From: an uncultured Cohaesibacter sp.
GTDB lineage: Bacteria; Pseudomonadota; Alphaproteobacteria; Rhizobiales; Cohaesibacteraceae
Assembly: GCF_963676275.1 (NCBI RefSeq)
Contig: NZ_OY781091.1
Span: 1,218,775-1,282,774 of the forward strand
Direction of reading: 5' to 3'
Length of the DNA stretch: 64,000 bases
The notes beneath the pieces were generated by a model that saw only the letters and a program-made list of their open reading frames with translations, was not told where the DNA came from and searched no databases. Both the position numbers and the translations under genes were made by a program. Positions 48,141 to 58,535 of the stretch are shown piece by piece; the stretch's first letter is position 1; each line of letters starts with the position of its first letter.

Positions 48141-49640
48141 TCAGGTGCGTGTGCCGCCTACCGTGATGCCGTCGATGCGCAAGGTTGGCTGGCCGACGCC
48201 GACCGGCACGCCTTGCCCCTGCTTGCCGCAGGTGCCGATGCCGGTATCCAGCTGCATGTCATTGCCGATCATCGAGATGCGCTTCATGGCGTCCGGACCA
48301 TTACCGATCAGGGTTGCCCCCTTGACCGGTGCGCCCACCTTGCCGTCTTCGATCAGATAGGCTTCGGTGCAGGAAAAGACGAATTTGCCAGAGGTGATAT
48401 CCACCTGACCACCACCGAAATTCACCGCATAGATGCCATTCCTGACTGATTTGAGGATTTCTTCCGGATCATGATTGCCTGCTTCCATGATGGTGTTGGT
48501 CATGCGCGGCATTGGCAAATGGGCATAGGACTGGCGCCGACCATTGCCGGTCGAGCCGGTCCCCATCAGGCGGCCATTCTGCCGGTCCTGCATATAGCCG
48601 ACCAGAATGCCATCCTCGATCAGCGTCGTGCGCTGGGAGGGGGTGCCTTCGTCGTCAATATTGAGCGAACCGCGCTTGCCGCGAATGGTGCCGTCATCGA
48701 CCACCGTCACGCCCTTGGCCGCGACCTTCTGGCCCATCAGTTCGGAAAAGGCGGAACTTTTGCGGCGGTTGAAGTCTCCTTCAAGTCCGTGCCCGACGGC
48801 CTCATGCAACAGCACGCCGGGCCAGCCCGGACCGAGCACCACATCCAGTTCGCCAGCCGGAGCGGCAACCGCTTCCAGATTGACCAGCGCCTGCCGGATC
48901 GCCTCATCGGCAGCATTTTTCCAGCCGCCTTCAAGACCATTATCCTCAAGGAAAAATTCATAGGCATTGCGACCGCCAAAGCCATGGCTGCCCGCTTCCT
49001 TGCGCTCGCCTTCACCAACAACGACCGACACATTCAGCCTGACCAGCGGGCGCACATCTTCGAACCATTGGCCATTCGGGCGCAGAATGCCCACCCGTCG
49101 CCAGTTGCCGACCAGCGAGGCCGTGACCTGCCTGACGCGGGGATCCTTCTCGCGGGCATAGGCGTCGATTTCTTCCAGCAGGGCAATTTTCTTGCCCAAT
49201 GTCAGATCGTCAACCGGATTGAAGCCGCGATAGATCGTGTGGTTGGCTCTTGGCGGAGCCATGTCCCACACGCCTTCATAGCCTTGCGCCACGCCCTTGA
49301 CGGATTCTGCCGCCCGGCGAATGGCTGCCATATTCAGCTCGCCCGAATGGGCATAGCCAGCCATCTCGCCAGCGACTGCCCTCAGACCAAATCCCTGACC
49401 GGTGTCGAAGGCGGAGCTTTTCAACCGGCCATTATCGAATACAAGGCTCTCGGACTGGGTCTGCTCGAAGAATAATTCGCCATCATCAGCGCCATGCACC
49501 GTGTCTGCCAGCAATTGCCTGACATGATCCTTGTCCAGCTCGTAGCTCTCTAGAAAATCCTTGCCTTCGCCTTTGATGAGACTTGATGCAGGCGAAAGCG
49601 CCTGAAAGGAAGCTGGCAAAGTCGAGGAAAAAGAATGCAT
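48141..49640 (-). CDS. tldD: Metalloprotease TldD
   Basis: TldD is the catalytic half of the TldD-TldE peptidase that trims unfolded peptides. The metal site HEAVGHGLEGDF gives the HExxxH motif, with the later GTCGKQGQGVPVGVGQP holding the third ligand Cys. At 499 residues it is about 25 longer at the N-terminus than usual, and the first 25 residues look unstructured, so a start further in is possible. The partner PmbA/TldE is at 35481-36851 in the opposite direction. Confidence 0.95.
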   Translation of the reverse strand: MHSFSSTLPASFQALSPASSLIKGEGKDFLESYELDKDHVRQLLADTVHGADDGELFFEQTQSESLVFDNGRLKSSAFDTGQGFGLRAVAGEMAGYAHSGELNMAAIRRAAESVKGVAQGYEGVWDMAPPRANHTIYRGFNPVDDLTLGKKIALLEEIDAYAREKDPRVRQVTASLVGNWRRVGILRPNGQWFEDVRPLVRLNVSVVVGEGERKEAGSHGFGGRNAYEFFLEDNGLEGGWKNAADEAIRQALVNLEAVAAPAGELDVVLGPGWPGVLLHEAVGHGLEGDFNRRKSSAFSELMGQKVAAKGVTVVDDGTIRGKRGSLNIDDEGTPSQRTTLIEDGILVGYMQDRQNGRLMGTGSTGNGRRQSYAHLPMPRMTNTIMEAGNHDPEEILKSVRNGIYAVNFGGGQVDITSGKFVFSCTEAYLIEDGKVGAPVKGATLIGNGPDAMKRISMIGNDMQLDTGIGTCGKQGQGVPVGVGQPTLRIDGITVGGTRT

Positions 49641-49973
49641 GGTGAACCCGTACTGATGATTACAATTGTGTGACTATACTTATTCTAGACATAAGGCCCT
49701 TGTCCCCCAATATCCAGTTAAAGAATGAAATAATAAAAGTTTCCTCGCTTAAAGGCCTGTGGATCCGGCTAAAAATGCCGAATGGCAACCACATGGCAAC
49801 CGCATGGCATCACGCAACCAGAGGCAATATGTCTGATTTTTGAAGATTGTTGCTGAAGATGAAAAATAAACGATGATTTAACCATGTTCCCGTAAATTCA
49901 TTAACCATGATGGTCAACCATTCCAGAAGGGAATGGCCTCGGCCAGATACGCGCTGAGCGAAGGAGTGTCGCC
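49641..49973. promoter_or_regulatory. Upstream region of EF-hand gene with two TTAACCATG elements and a hairpin
   Basis: TTAACCATG occurs at 49878-49886 and again at 49901-49909; TTAACCAT is close to the half-site recognised by the alphaproteobacterial regulator CtrA. A 7-bp hairpin CCATTCC / GGAATGG with loop AGAAG stands at 49918-49936, 37 bases before the start codon. No gene is seen in the 330 bp. Confidence 0.4.
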
Positions 49974-50420
49974 ATGATCAGTGGAGCGTCCGCCTATATG
50001 CCGGTTTTCCGGATCAGCAATCGCGATGCGATCGATCTGATGCGGGATAAATATGATCTGGACAAGTCCGGCGATCTGGATATCGACGAAGCGCAGAATG
50101 TTCCCATCCTCAGCCGCAAGAATTTCGAGACCGCCGACAGCTTTGGCGATGGCAAGCTTTCCGATCAGGAATTTTCCACCTATCTTGACCAGATGAAAAT
50201 GGAAATCGGTCAGGGCAACAGCACCAATCCGCTCGCTCTGCTGATGGGGGGAACGGCGATTGACGAGGATGTCTTTTCCGAGATTGTCTCCGAAGTTGAA
50301 AATCTGGAAAGCAAACAGAATTTCATCGACTATATGCTGCATCTGACGCAGGAATATGAAAGCGCCCAAAAGGCTGCGGCCAGCGCAGAAGATGGTTCCA
50401 GTCTGGACCTGTCTGCCTGA
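49974..50420 (+). CDS. EF-hand-like protein, probably cytoplasmic
   Basis: The 148-residue protein has one good EF-hand loop, DLDKSGDLDIDE (about 28-39), and one degenerate partner ending SFGDGKLSDQEF. The C-terminal half is helical and acidic. No signal peptide is present, unlike the other three EF-hand proteins of the window. AAGGAG precedes the ATG. It may be a calcium-responsive regulator or structural protein; nothing nearby fixes its role. Confidence 0.75.
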   Translation: MISGASAYMPVFRISNRDAIDLMRDKYDLDKSGDLDIDEAQNVPILSRKNFETADSFGDGKLSDQEFSTYLDQMKMEIGQGNSTNPLALLMGGTAIDEDVFSEIVSEVENLESKQNFIDYMLHLTQEYESAQKAAASAEDGSSLDLSA

Positions 50421-50787
50421 TGAGACCTGATGAGATGGTGAAGGGCTGACCAGTTTTCGCCTCGTAAACAGACAGCCTTTCAGCCTTTCTGACCTTCAGC
50501 TTCTCTCCCTTCAATGCATGTGGTTCCTTTCCGCCCTGTCTTTTTTAGCGGGGCTGCCTCCTATGTGGCGGCGCTCTTCACGGGGAGCGGCGAGGCCCGG
50601 CCATTTTGGAATCTTTCCGATCTGCTTGATTTCAGATCGATCAATGCGCACACTTGCGGCCAATGGCGAATCTTGCCCCGATTGCTCAAAATGACTGCTG
50701 CTCCGGCCTTGGCACTGGCCTGTACTATACTGGTGCGAGCAGTCGGCACTGCATAGCAAAAGACCGCGCAAAGACAGGACGATATCT
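50421..50787. other. Intergenic region before mutY
   Basis: About 370 bp without a convincing gene. Open frames on both strands overlap each other and lack ribosome sites. Confidence 0.45.
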
Positions 50788-51909
50788 TTGGACCGCAAGC
50801 CCTCCTTGAATGAAGCTGACAGGAATGATGCCGCACTCTCGCTGCCTGCCGTTGATCCTTCGGCACTGCTGGCATGGTATGACAGGCATCATCGCAACTT
50901 GCCATGGCGCGTCTCGCCTGCTGATGTTGCTGTGGGCATCGTGCCCGATCCCTATCATGTCTGGCTGAGCGAGATCATGCTGCAACAGACAACTGTGGGG
51001 GCAGTGAAGGACTATTTCACGGCATTCCTTGACCGTTGGCCTACGGTTGGAGATCTGGCCGCAGCGCAGGAGGATGACATCCTCAAGGCATGGGCCGGAC
51101 TTGGATATTATTCCCGTGCGCGCAATCTGCATAAATGTGCCCGCGCCGTGGTTACATTGCATGATGGACGCTTTCCGCAAACCACCGTCGAGCTCAAGAG
51201 CCTGCCGGGCATTGGCGACTATACCGCCGCTGCCATCGCTGCAATTGCCTTTGATGAACCGGTTGCTGTGGTTGATGGCAATATCGAGCGGATCATCGCT
51301 CGCCTTTATCGCATCGATGAGGCGCTGCCTGCGGCCAAGAAGCCGATCAGGGAGAAAATGGCGCTTCTGACGCCCAATGCCCGCCCCGGCGATTTTGCTC
51401 AGGCCATGATGGATCTGGGCGCCAGCCTGTGCAGCCCCAAAAAGCCGGCCTGCGCACTGTGTCCCTTTACGGGGAGCTGTGCGGCCGAAGCAGTCGGCGA
51501 TATGGTGCGCTATCCGGTCAAGGCAGCAAAGAAGGAGAAGCCAACCAGACGGGGTGCAGCTTTCCTCATTCGCCGCGCCGATGGTGCGCTCTGGCTGATC
51601 AAACGCCCTGACAAGGGGCTGCTTGCATCCATGTCTGCAGTGCCGAGCAGCAACTGGTTTGACAAAAGGGCCGGAGAGGGCTTTGATCCTGACAAGGCAA
51701 TGGAACAGGCACCTGCCGGTTTGCGCTTTGCCAGAAAGACAGGGCAGGTGAGCCACACCTTCACCCATTTCCATCTGCTGCTTGATATCTATGAAGCCAG
51801 CTCTGACTTGCCCCGGCCGCTGGATGAGGGCTGGTGGTCCGAACCCGATGCCATCAGGGGCGAGGCATTGCCAACCGTCTTCCGCAAGGTTGTGGAGTTT
51901 GATCAATGA
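50788..51909 (+). CDS. mutY: A/G-specific adenine glycosylase MutY
   Basis: MutY removes adenine mispaired with 8-oxoguanine. The 373-residue protein has the catalytic Glu in LSEIMLQQTTV, the HhH motif LPGIGDYTAAAI, catalytic Asp in VVDGNIERI, and the 4Fe-4S loop Cys-X6-Cys-X2-Cys-X5-Cys (CSPKKPACALCPFTGSC). A NUDIX-like C-terminal domain follows for 8-oxoG recognition. It starts with TTG, AGGA seven bases upstream. The next gene overlaps by four bases. Confidence 0.97.
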   Translation: MDRKPSLNEADRNDAALSLPAVDPSALLAWYDRHHRNLPWRVSPADVAVGIVPDPYHVWLSEIMLQQTTVGAVKDYFTAFLDRWPTVGDLAAAQEDDILKAWAGLGYYSRARNLHKCARAVVTLHDGRFPQTTVELKSLPGIGDYTAAAIAAIAFDEPVAVVDGNIERIIARLYRIDEALPAAKKPIREKMALLTPNARPGDFAQAMMDLGASLCSPKKPACALCPFTGSCAAEAVGDMVRYPVKAAKKEKPTRRGAAFLIRRADGALWLIKRPDKGLLASMSAVPSSNWFDKRAGEGFDPDKAMEQAPAGLRFARKTGQVSHTFTHFHLLLDIYEASSDLPRPLDEGWWSEPDAIRGEALPTVFRKVVEFDQ

Positions 51910-52379
51910 TAAGGAATGCAATCCGCCATCGGCCCGAGGATGCCGCGCTCAAAGACATATTGCTGCTGATCCGCAAATGCTTTGCCTATATGGATGGGCG
52001 CATCGATCCTCCAAGTTCGATGCATCGGTTGACGGAGGCCGCCATTGCCCGTCAATGTCAAAGCGGGGAGGTCTGGTCGCTGGAACAGCCGATCAGGGCC
52101 TGTGTCTTCCTCACGCCCAAAGATGATTGCCTCTATCTGGGCAAGATGGCCGTTGACAGCGAGGCCAGAGGGCTGGGGCTTGGTCGATCTCTCGTGGCGC
52201 TCGCCGAGGAGAGAGCGCGGGCTTTGGGGTATCACGCGCTGGAGCTGGAAACCCGCATCGAGCTGGTTGAAAATCACAAGATCTTCGCCTCTTTCGGCTT
52301 TGTGAAAACCGCCGAAACCGCCCATGAGGGGTATGACCGGATGACCGCCATTACCATGCGCAAGGCTGTGGCAGGCTGA
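51906..52379 (+). CDS. GNAT family N-acetyltransferase coupled to mutY
   Basis: The 157-residue protein shows the GNAT fold: CVFLTPKDDCLYLGKMAVDSEARGLGLGRSLV is the beta4-motif A region, and ELVENHKIFASFGFV the C-terminal part. Its start overlaps the mutY stop (ATGA), so the two are translationally coupled. The substrate is unknown, and the link to DNA repair is by position only. Confidence 0.88.
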   Translation: MIRNAIRHRPEDAALKDILLLIRKCFAYMDGRIDPPSSMHRLTEAAIARQCQSGEVWSLEQPIRACVFLTPKDDCLYLGKMAVDSEARGLGLGRSLVALAEERARALGYHALELETRIELVENHKIFASFGFVKTAETAHEGYDRMTAITMRKAVAG

Positions 52380-52500
52380 GCACGCCATCGCTCATCAAGA
52401 CCCGCCCAACGTCCATCATGCTTTGCCCATGACCCATCAGGGGTCTTGAGCAGGATGGGTCGACGATCAGGGGTATCATCCATTTACAAGGGTATTTATC

Positions 52501-52854
52501 ATGCCGGACCGATTTGCCAACACGCCCGAGCCACCCTATTACGCGGTGATCTTTACCAACCGACTAAGGCAGGCCCATGAGGGTTACGAGGCCATGGGCG
52601 AAGCCATGGCCGAATTGGCGTTGAAACAGCCCGGCTGCCTTGGGGCTGAAAGCTGCCGCGATGCTTCCCTGTTCGGTATTACCGTTTCCTATTGGGCCGA
52701 CGAGAAAAGCCTGCTTGCATGGAAAGCCAATGCCGAGCATCTGGTTGCCCAGCGCCTTGGTATCGAAAAATGGTACGAACATTACGAATTGCGCGTCGCC
52801 CGCATAGAACGCGCCTATTCCGGCCCTGAGGGGAGGGGCGAAGGAATGAAGTGA
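52501..52854 (+). CDS. Antibiotic biosynthesis monooxygenase (ABM) domain protein
   Basis: The 117-residue protein is a ferredoxin-like ABM domain: YYAVIFTNRLRQAHEGYEAMGEAMAELA, then QPGCLGAESCRD and ITVSYWADEKSLLAWK. Such proteins are cofactor-free oxygenases, heme-degrading relatives, or of unknown role. AAGGG precedes the ATG at normal spacing. It lies 120 bp after the GNAT gene on the same strand. Confidence 0.88.
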   Translation: MPDRFANTPEPPYYAVIFTNRLRQAHEGYEAMGEAMAELALKQPGCLGAESCRDASLFGITVSYWADEKSLLAWKANAEHLVAQRLGIEKWYEHYELRVARIERAYSGPEGRGEGMK

Positions 52855-53100
52855 AGGATTGGAGTGAAGGTGTGGGGGCAAAGAGTGTAAGCCATGCCCC
52901 TTTGCTTGCCGCTTCTACTGCCCGTTCACCTTGCAAGGGTTTCCCGAGCCTGTGGTAAAAAAGTAAGAGCCCATTCAAAGTTTCCATTGTCTTTGTATTT
53001 ATTTCTGACTAAAGTCAGATAAATTGGAATTGGCCCATGCTGACCAAGGCAGCATGCATGCAAGCGACAAGCTCGCCAAGCAATGGAAGGAACCATCGGA

Positions 53101-53976
53101 ATGTTGTCAGACCCGGTTGCTCGAACGCGCCGTTTTCACCGCGCCGTCACCACTGAAGCTGGCGTGCTGGATGCCTCTTTCCTCGGGCGAGGCCGTCCAC
53201 TCGGGCCCGCGCGCGTGCTCAATGCCATCGGTCGCGGTATCAATGACATTGCCGAAATTCGCGCCTATCTGCGGCTGGATTCCGGTCTCATGAGCCGCAT
53301 TCTGCGCGGGCTTGAGGAGGAGGCGCTGATCACGGTGACCGCCAGCGAAAGCGACGCCCGGCGCCGCATTGCCTCGCTGACAAAGGCTGGCGAGGCGGAA
53401 TTTTCCGCCTATGAAGCGCTGTCAGACAAGCAGGCCGCCGATATCATCGCTCGCCATCCGCATCCGGAAGTGTTGCTGCAGGCGATGGATGTGGTTGCCA
53501 CCGCGCTCGGCTTTGACCGAACGGTGATTGAGCGGGTTTCGCCGCTTGATCCGCGCGCTGTTGTCTGTCTGGAAGCCTATTATGACGAATTGTCGAGGCG
53601 CCTTAAGAGCGGCTTTGATGTCAATCTCTCCGCAGATCCCGAAGCCAGCGACATGGAGAACCCGCGCGGCGCGTTCCTGCTGGCCATTCTGGATGGCATG
53701 CCGATTGGCTGCATTGGCCTTAAAGGCACCAACAAGGGCTATGCGGAGCTGAAACGGCTCTGGATCGTGCCGACTGCCCGAGGTATGGGGCTGGCCCAGC
53801 GCATGATGGCCGAAGCCGAGGCCGAGGCCAGAGCGCTCGGGATCAAATGTCTCAGGCTGGATACCAACAGCGTGCTCAGCGACGCGGTGGCCATGTATCA
53901 CAAGCTGGGATGGTCAGAAATTGACCGTTTCAACGAAGATCCCTATCCGGATCTCTTTTTCGAAAAGCGGATCTGA
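53101..53976 (+). CDS. MarR-type regulator fused to GNAT acetyltransferase
   Basis: This is a two-domain protein. Residues about 25-140 form a MarR-like winged helix (RVLNAIGRGINDIAEIRAYLRLDSGLMSRILRGLEEEALI). About 150-291 form a GNAT domain (LKRLWIVPTARGMGLAQRMM, YHKLGWSEIDRF). Such bifunctional HTH/GNAT proteins are known in actinobacteria and proteobacteria; ligand and target genes are unknown. ATG 53101 has GGAAGGA upstream; ATG at 53083 is the alternative. Confidence 0.87.
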   Translation: MLSDPVARTRRFHRAVTTEAGVLDASFLGRGRPLGPARVLNAIGRGINDIAEIRAYLRLDSGLMSRILRGLEEEALITVTASESDARRRIASLTKAGEAEFSAYEALSDKQAADIIARHPHPEVLLQAMDVVATALGFDRTVIERVSPLDPRAVVCLEAYYDELSRRLKSGFDVNLSADPEASDMENPRGAFLLAILDGMPIGCIGLKGTNKGYAELKRLWIVPTARGMGLAQRMMAEAEAEARALGIKCLRLDTNSVLSDAVAMYHKLGWSEIDRFNEDPYPDLFFEKRI

Positions 53977-54020
53977 CAGTCAGGACATGACCGTTTTCGA
54001 GATGGCCTTGCTCCTCGTGC

Positions 54021-54047
54021 AAAACAAAAGGCGGCCAGTTGGCCGCC
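54021..54047 (-). terminator. Terminator downstream of ccrM
   Basis: On the minus strand GGCGGCCA, two bases, TGGCCGCC and TTTTGTTTT. It lies about 180 bp beyond the ccrM stop; the interval holds no gene. Confidence 0.75.
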
Positions 54048-54228
54048 ATAGTTAGGTGTAATCTGTGGTCGCAAATTGGGTCAGATCAAGCCACCATCAT
54101 CTGTTACGAAATACTCTGGACAGATGACGGCGGATCTTGAGTAGATTTCACCGGAAAATCGAAGGTCGAACATCTCCTTGATTAAAAGCTTGCAACAAGA
54201 CCAAATGGTCTCGCAATGCTCACAGCCC

Positions 54229-55359
<1,131 letters not shown>

Positions 55360-55538
55360 CTACTCAACTGAATTACACCCGAGAGCAAATCCTGTGAAAC
55401 TGATATCGCGGGAACTGCTGCAACTGCCGAAAGAACGGCCTTTCCGAGCCTGCGCAAATCGCGGGTTATCTGGAAAGTCCCGGGGAGTGGATCAAAACGC
55501 GATCATCCTTCCGACAGGGCTATCCTGAGCCATCATGG

Positions 55539-55638
55539 TAAACCAGCGGTTAAATAAAATGCTCAACTTGTTCTTTTTGAAAATTTTCATCCATGACTTT
55601 AGCAAAAGTCAAAAATTTATGGATAACAAATGGTTAAC
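55539..55638. promoter_or_regulatory. Two near-consensus CtrA-like boxes upstream of ccrM
   Basis: TAAA-N7-TTAA at 55539-55553 and ATAA-N7-TTAAC at 55623-55638 each miss the CtrA consensus TTAA-N7-TTAA(C) by one base in the first half. They lie 183-282 bp upstream of the ccrM start within the 608-bp gene-free interval 55357-55964. In Caulobacter ccrM is a CtrA target, so this is plausible but unproven. Confidence 0.4.
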
Positions 55639-55964
55639 GGAAGATGCCCCTGCGTTGCTATTGCCATTCCTTGCGCGAGGGGCGCGCAGGTTGCTCCATT
55701 TCTGCGAAAGGGGTGACGTTACTTCAGCTTTTCATTCACAGGATATTCACTCTACTTTCATTTCTTGAGCGAATGCGGTCAAGCACATGAAAAGAATCGC
55801 AAATTTGCCGCATTCTTTACTCTATCTCGTATTTCTTGATTGATAATCTGGATTAACTACGCAAATCAGCTTAATGAATAACAGGTAGCTCCTTTTCAAC
55901 TGGCCGGGGCGCCAGCGGGGGTGTCACTGGTTAATCAGTCGGATAAACAGGATCGGCTGTTGGC

Positions 55965-56513
55965 ATGAAAAAAGAACAAGACAAAGAAAACAGAATTTCT
56001 GATCAGCGCTTCAGGAATGCCGCCAACACCGGCTTCCGGAAAAAGGGAGCGGTGCAGCTGCGCGACGTGATCGGCTCGACGCTGACTCCGCTTTGCAGGA
56101 AACAGGGATTTGCCTCTTCCGATATTCTGCGCTACTGGGGTGAAATCGTCGGACCGCAATTTGCCGATTGCACGGAACCCGAACGCATCCGCTGGCCGCG
56201 CCGCAACGAGGCGGAAGGCTTCAGACCCGGAACGCTCGTGCTGCATTGCGAGGGCGCGCAGTCGGTTTTCCTTCAGCATGAGCAGGCAACCATCATTCAG
56301 CGGGTCAATGCCTATTTCGGCTATCCTGCCGTCGATCGCATCCAGATTTTGCAGCGCCCCGTCAATGCCAGATCATCCAGACGCCCAGACCCCTTGCGTC
56401 CTCTGACCGTGGTCGAGGCCGATACGCTCGAACACCAGATCGAAGGCGTCACCGATGACAAAATGGCCGCTGCCCTGCGCCGTCTCGGCCATGCGGTTCT
56501 GGCGCGCAATTAG
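55965..56513 (+). CDS. DUF721 domain protein
   Basis: The 182-residue protein has the DUF721 core: LTPLCRKQGFASSDILRYWGEIVGPQFADCTEPERIRW, then GTLVLHCEGAQSVFLQHEQATIIQRVNAYFGY. DUF721 includes DciA, a loader of replicative helicase DnaB in bacteria lacking DnaC, so a role in replication start is possible. In Rhizobiales it commonly precedes a dsbA-like gene and smc. Here ohrR-ohr and a methyltransferase lie between. Confidence 0.9.
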   Translation: MKKEQDKENRISDQRFRNAANTGFRKKGAVQLRDVIGSTLTPLCRKQGFASSDILRYWGEIVGPQFADCTEPERIRWPRRNEAEGFRPGTLVLHCEGAQSVFLQHEQATIIQRVNAYFGYPAVDRIQILQRPVNARSSRRPDPLRPLTVVEADTLEHQIEGVTDDKMAAALRRLGHAVLARN

Positions 56514-56674
56514 CAAATCTGCGCGGCTATTCCTTGCCGCTTCGCCCAACGCACCGGCTGGCCATTGATGACAAAAGCTTGGTGCGCCTGCCGGGTTAAC
56601 AGTCTAATGAACTATTGCTTGTAATTCCGATTGGTCATAACTACCTTGCGCGATAATCAATTCAGGAACGCGCC

Positions 56675-57112
56675 ATGACCGATATCATGCCTCTCGACAG
56701 GCAACTCTGCTTTTCGCTCTATTCGGCCTCTCTGGCCATGACACAGCTATACAAGCCCCTGTTGGCTCCGTTGGGGCTGACCTATCCGCAATATCTGATC
56801 ATGCTCATCCTGTGGGAACATGATGGAGTGAGCCTGAAGGATATCGGCGGCCGGCTTGGCCAGAAATCTGGCGCCCTGACCCCCGTACTCAAGCGGCTGG
56901 AGCAGGATGGGCTGGTGAAACGCATCCGCGATGAAAAAGACGAGCGGGCGCTCAATATCAAATTGACCGAGCAGGGCGAAGCACTGCGCAAGGAAGCTGC
57001 CAAGGTTGGCCCCTGTGTGGCTGAAGCATGTGGCATGCCCATCCCCGAGCTTGTAGCGCTCAAAGCCAAGCTGGAAGAATTGCGCGCCAATCTGCTGGCT
57101 TCTGAAAAATAG
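56675..57112 (+). CDS. ohrR: MarR-family organic peroxide sensor OhrR
   Basis: This 145-residue repressor matches OhrR: the redox-sensing N-terminal Cys12 in RQLCFSLYSAS, then YKPLLAPLGLTYPQYLIML, and the winged helix GGRLGQKSGALTPVLKRLEQDGLVKRIRDEKDER. Oxidation of the Cys by organic hydroperoxide releases it from the ohr promoter. AGGAACGCGCC precedes the ATG. ohr lies downstream in the same direction with two operator copies between. Confidence 0.93.
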   Translation: MTDIMPLDRQLCFSLYSASLAMTQLYKPLLAPLGLTYPQYLIMLILWEHDGVSLKDIGGRLGQKSGALTPVLKRLEQDGLVKRIRDEKDERALNIKLTEQGEALRKEAAKVGPCVAEACGMPIPELVALKAKLEELRANLLASEK

Positions 57113-57126
57113 CCTGTGCATTAATC

Positions 57127-57204
57127 GTTATCGCAATAACTAAATGCTGGAAATTTTCTTTTTGCGGTCGTATGGTTGCATTTAGTTACTGCGATAACTA
57201 AATG
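57127..57204. promoter_or_regulatory. Duplicated OhrR operator between ohrR and ohr
   Basis: A 20-bp element, GTTA(T/C)(C/T)GC(A/G)ATAACTAAATG, occurs at 57127-57146 and 57185-57204. The second copy is part of a perfect inverted repeat, CATTTAGTTA-N6-TAACTAAATG (57179-57204). Placement directly ahead of ohr suits peroxide-responsive repression by OhrR. Confidence 0.75.
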
Positions 57205-57258
57205 ATGGATAACCGATCACATATCGCGAAACCCTTTTTCTAAGAGAGGAATAAAATC

Positions 57259-57678
57259 ATGAAAGTTCTTTACAGCACCAGCGCAACTGCAAACGGCGGC
57301 CGCGAAGGCTCTGCCAAATCCGAAGACGGCAAACTGGACGTCACTCTGGTCACCCCGAAGGAACTTGGCGGCGCTGGTGGCAACGGCACCAACCCCGAAC
57401 AGCTTTTCGCAGCCGGCTATGCCGCCTGCTTCCTGAGCGCCCTGAAACTGGTCGCTTCGCAGGAAAAGGTTGCGCTCAAGGATCCCGCCATCACCGCTCA
57501 GGTCGGCATTGGTCCCAATGACAATGGCGTTGGTTTTTCCCTGAAAGTCGATCTGGTTGCCGATCTGAAAGACCTTGATGCGCAAACCGCCGCTGCCCTG
57601 CTGGAAAAGGCCCATCAGGTCTGCCCATATTCCAACGCAACCCGCAACAATATCGAAGTGACGGTTTCTGCCAAGTAA
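57259..57678 (+). CDS. ohr: Organic hydroperoxide resistance peroxidase Ohr
   Basis: Ohr reduces organic hydroperoxides using two cysteines: Cys57 in AAGYAACFLSAL and Cys122 in AHQVCPYSNATR. Length (139) and start (MKVLYSTSATANGGREG) are typical. It is transcribed from its own operator region downstream of ohrR and followed by a strong terminator. Confidence 0.96.
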   Translation: MKVLYSTSATANGGREGSAKSEDGKLDVTLVTPKELGGAGGNGTNPEQLFAAGYAACFLSALKLVASQEKVALKDPAITAQVGIGPNDNGVGFSLKVDLVADLKDLDAQTAAALLEKAHQVCPYSNATRNNIEVTVSAK

Positions 57679-57751
57679 TGTACCGCGAGGCAATCGCATG
57701 TCATTGAGCTGAAGGTTCCAGGCAACAACAAAAGGAACCAGGCGCATATCG

Positions 57752-57779
57752 GGCGCTCCATTGCGGAGCGCCTTTTTTT
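57752..57779 (+). terminator. Terminator of ohr
   Basis: Stem GGCGCTCC / GGAGCGCC, five-base loop, seven T residues, about 75 bp after the stop codon. Confidence 0.92.
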
Positions 57780-57908
57780 ATCAATATGCGGTATCAGGCT
57801 TTACTTTCCTTATAAGTATTATCATCTAATATGGACGAGACACCGCAGCACCGGCAGCAAAGAAGAGGAAACAAGGCGCCATAAAGGGCTCATGGTGGGA
57901 GGAGAGAC

Positions 57909-58535
57909 ATGCCGACTTCAGAGCAATTCTGGGACAGGATAGCGAGCAACTATGCGGCGAAGCCGATCAGGAATGTTGCTGCCTATGAAAAGACGATGGA
58001 GCGCACGCGCCTTTATCTGAAGAAGGGAGATCTTCTTCTCGAACTCGGATGCGGATCAGGCTCCACCGCGCTGCTTCTCTCCGGTCATGTGGGGCATATC
58101 TGGGCCAACGACCTGTCCTCGCGCCTTGTCGACATCGGTCGGCAGAAGGCAAAGGAGCAGGGCGTTTCCAATGTCGATTTCATCCATGGTGACATCTCGG
58201 CGGCCGCCATTGATGAAAAGGCCCCTTACAATTGCATTTGCGCCTTCAATTTTCTCCATCTGCTTGAGGATATTCCGTCCGCTCTTGAGCGCATTCACGG
58301 GCTGCTCAGACCCGGCGGTCTGCTGATTTCCAAAACGGCCTGTCTTTCCGGCTGGCATGGGCTCATGCGCATCCCGATCACCGTCATGCAATGGCTGGGC
58401 AAGGCCCCCCATGTTACCTTCATTTCAGCGATCGAGCTGGAAGAGGCCATGAAGGCACAGGGCTTCGAGCTTCTGGAATCCTGCACCTTTCCCAAGGCCG
58501 CGGAGGCGCAATTTATCGTGGCGCGCAAACTCTAG
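57909..58535 (+). CDS. Class I SAM-dependent methyltransferase
   Basis: The 208-residue protein has motif I LLELGCGSGSTALLLS, motif II region IWANDLSSRLVDIGRQKA, DFIHGDIS, and the later LLRPGGLLISKT strand. The substrate is unknown; short length and ending (FIVARKL) fit ubiquinone-biosynthesis-like small-molecule methyltransferases. A strong GGAGGAGAG site precedes the ATG. A single gene. Confidence 0.9.
   Translation: MPTSEQFWDRIASNYAAKPIRNVAAYEKTMERTRLYLKKGDLLLELGCGSGSTALLLSGHVGHIWANDLSSRLVDIGRQKAKEQGVSNVDFIHGDISAAAIDEKAPYNCICAFNFLHLLEDIPSALERIHGLLRPGGLLISKTACLSGWHGLMRIPITVMQWLGKAPHVTFISAIELEEAMKAQGFELLESCTFPKAAEAQFIVARKL

Noticed and set aside
50514-50905. Overlapping frames before mutY on both strands
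   Set aside because: They overlap each other, lack ribosome sites and have no recognisable domains.
52870-52910. GGGGC / GCCCC inverted repeat after the ABM gene
   Set aside because: Short stem, long loop and no T-tract; not enough for a terminator.
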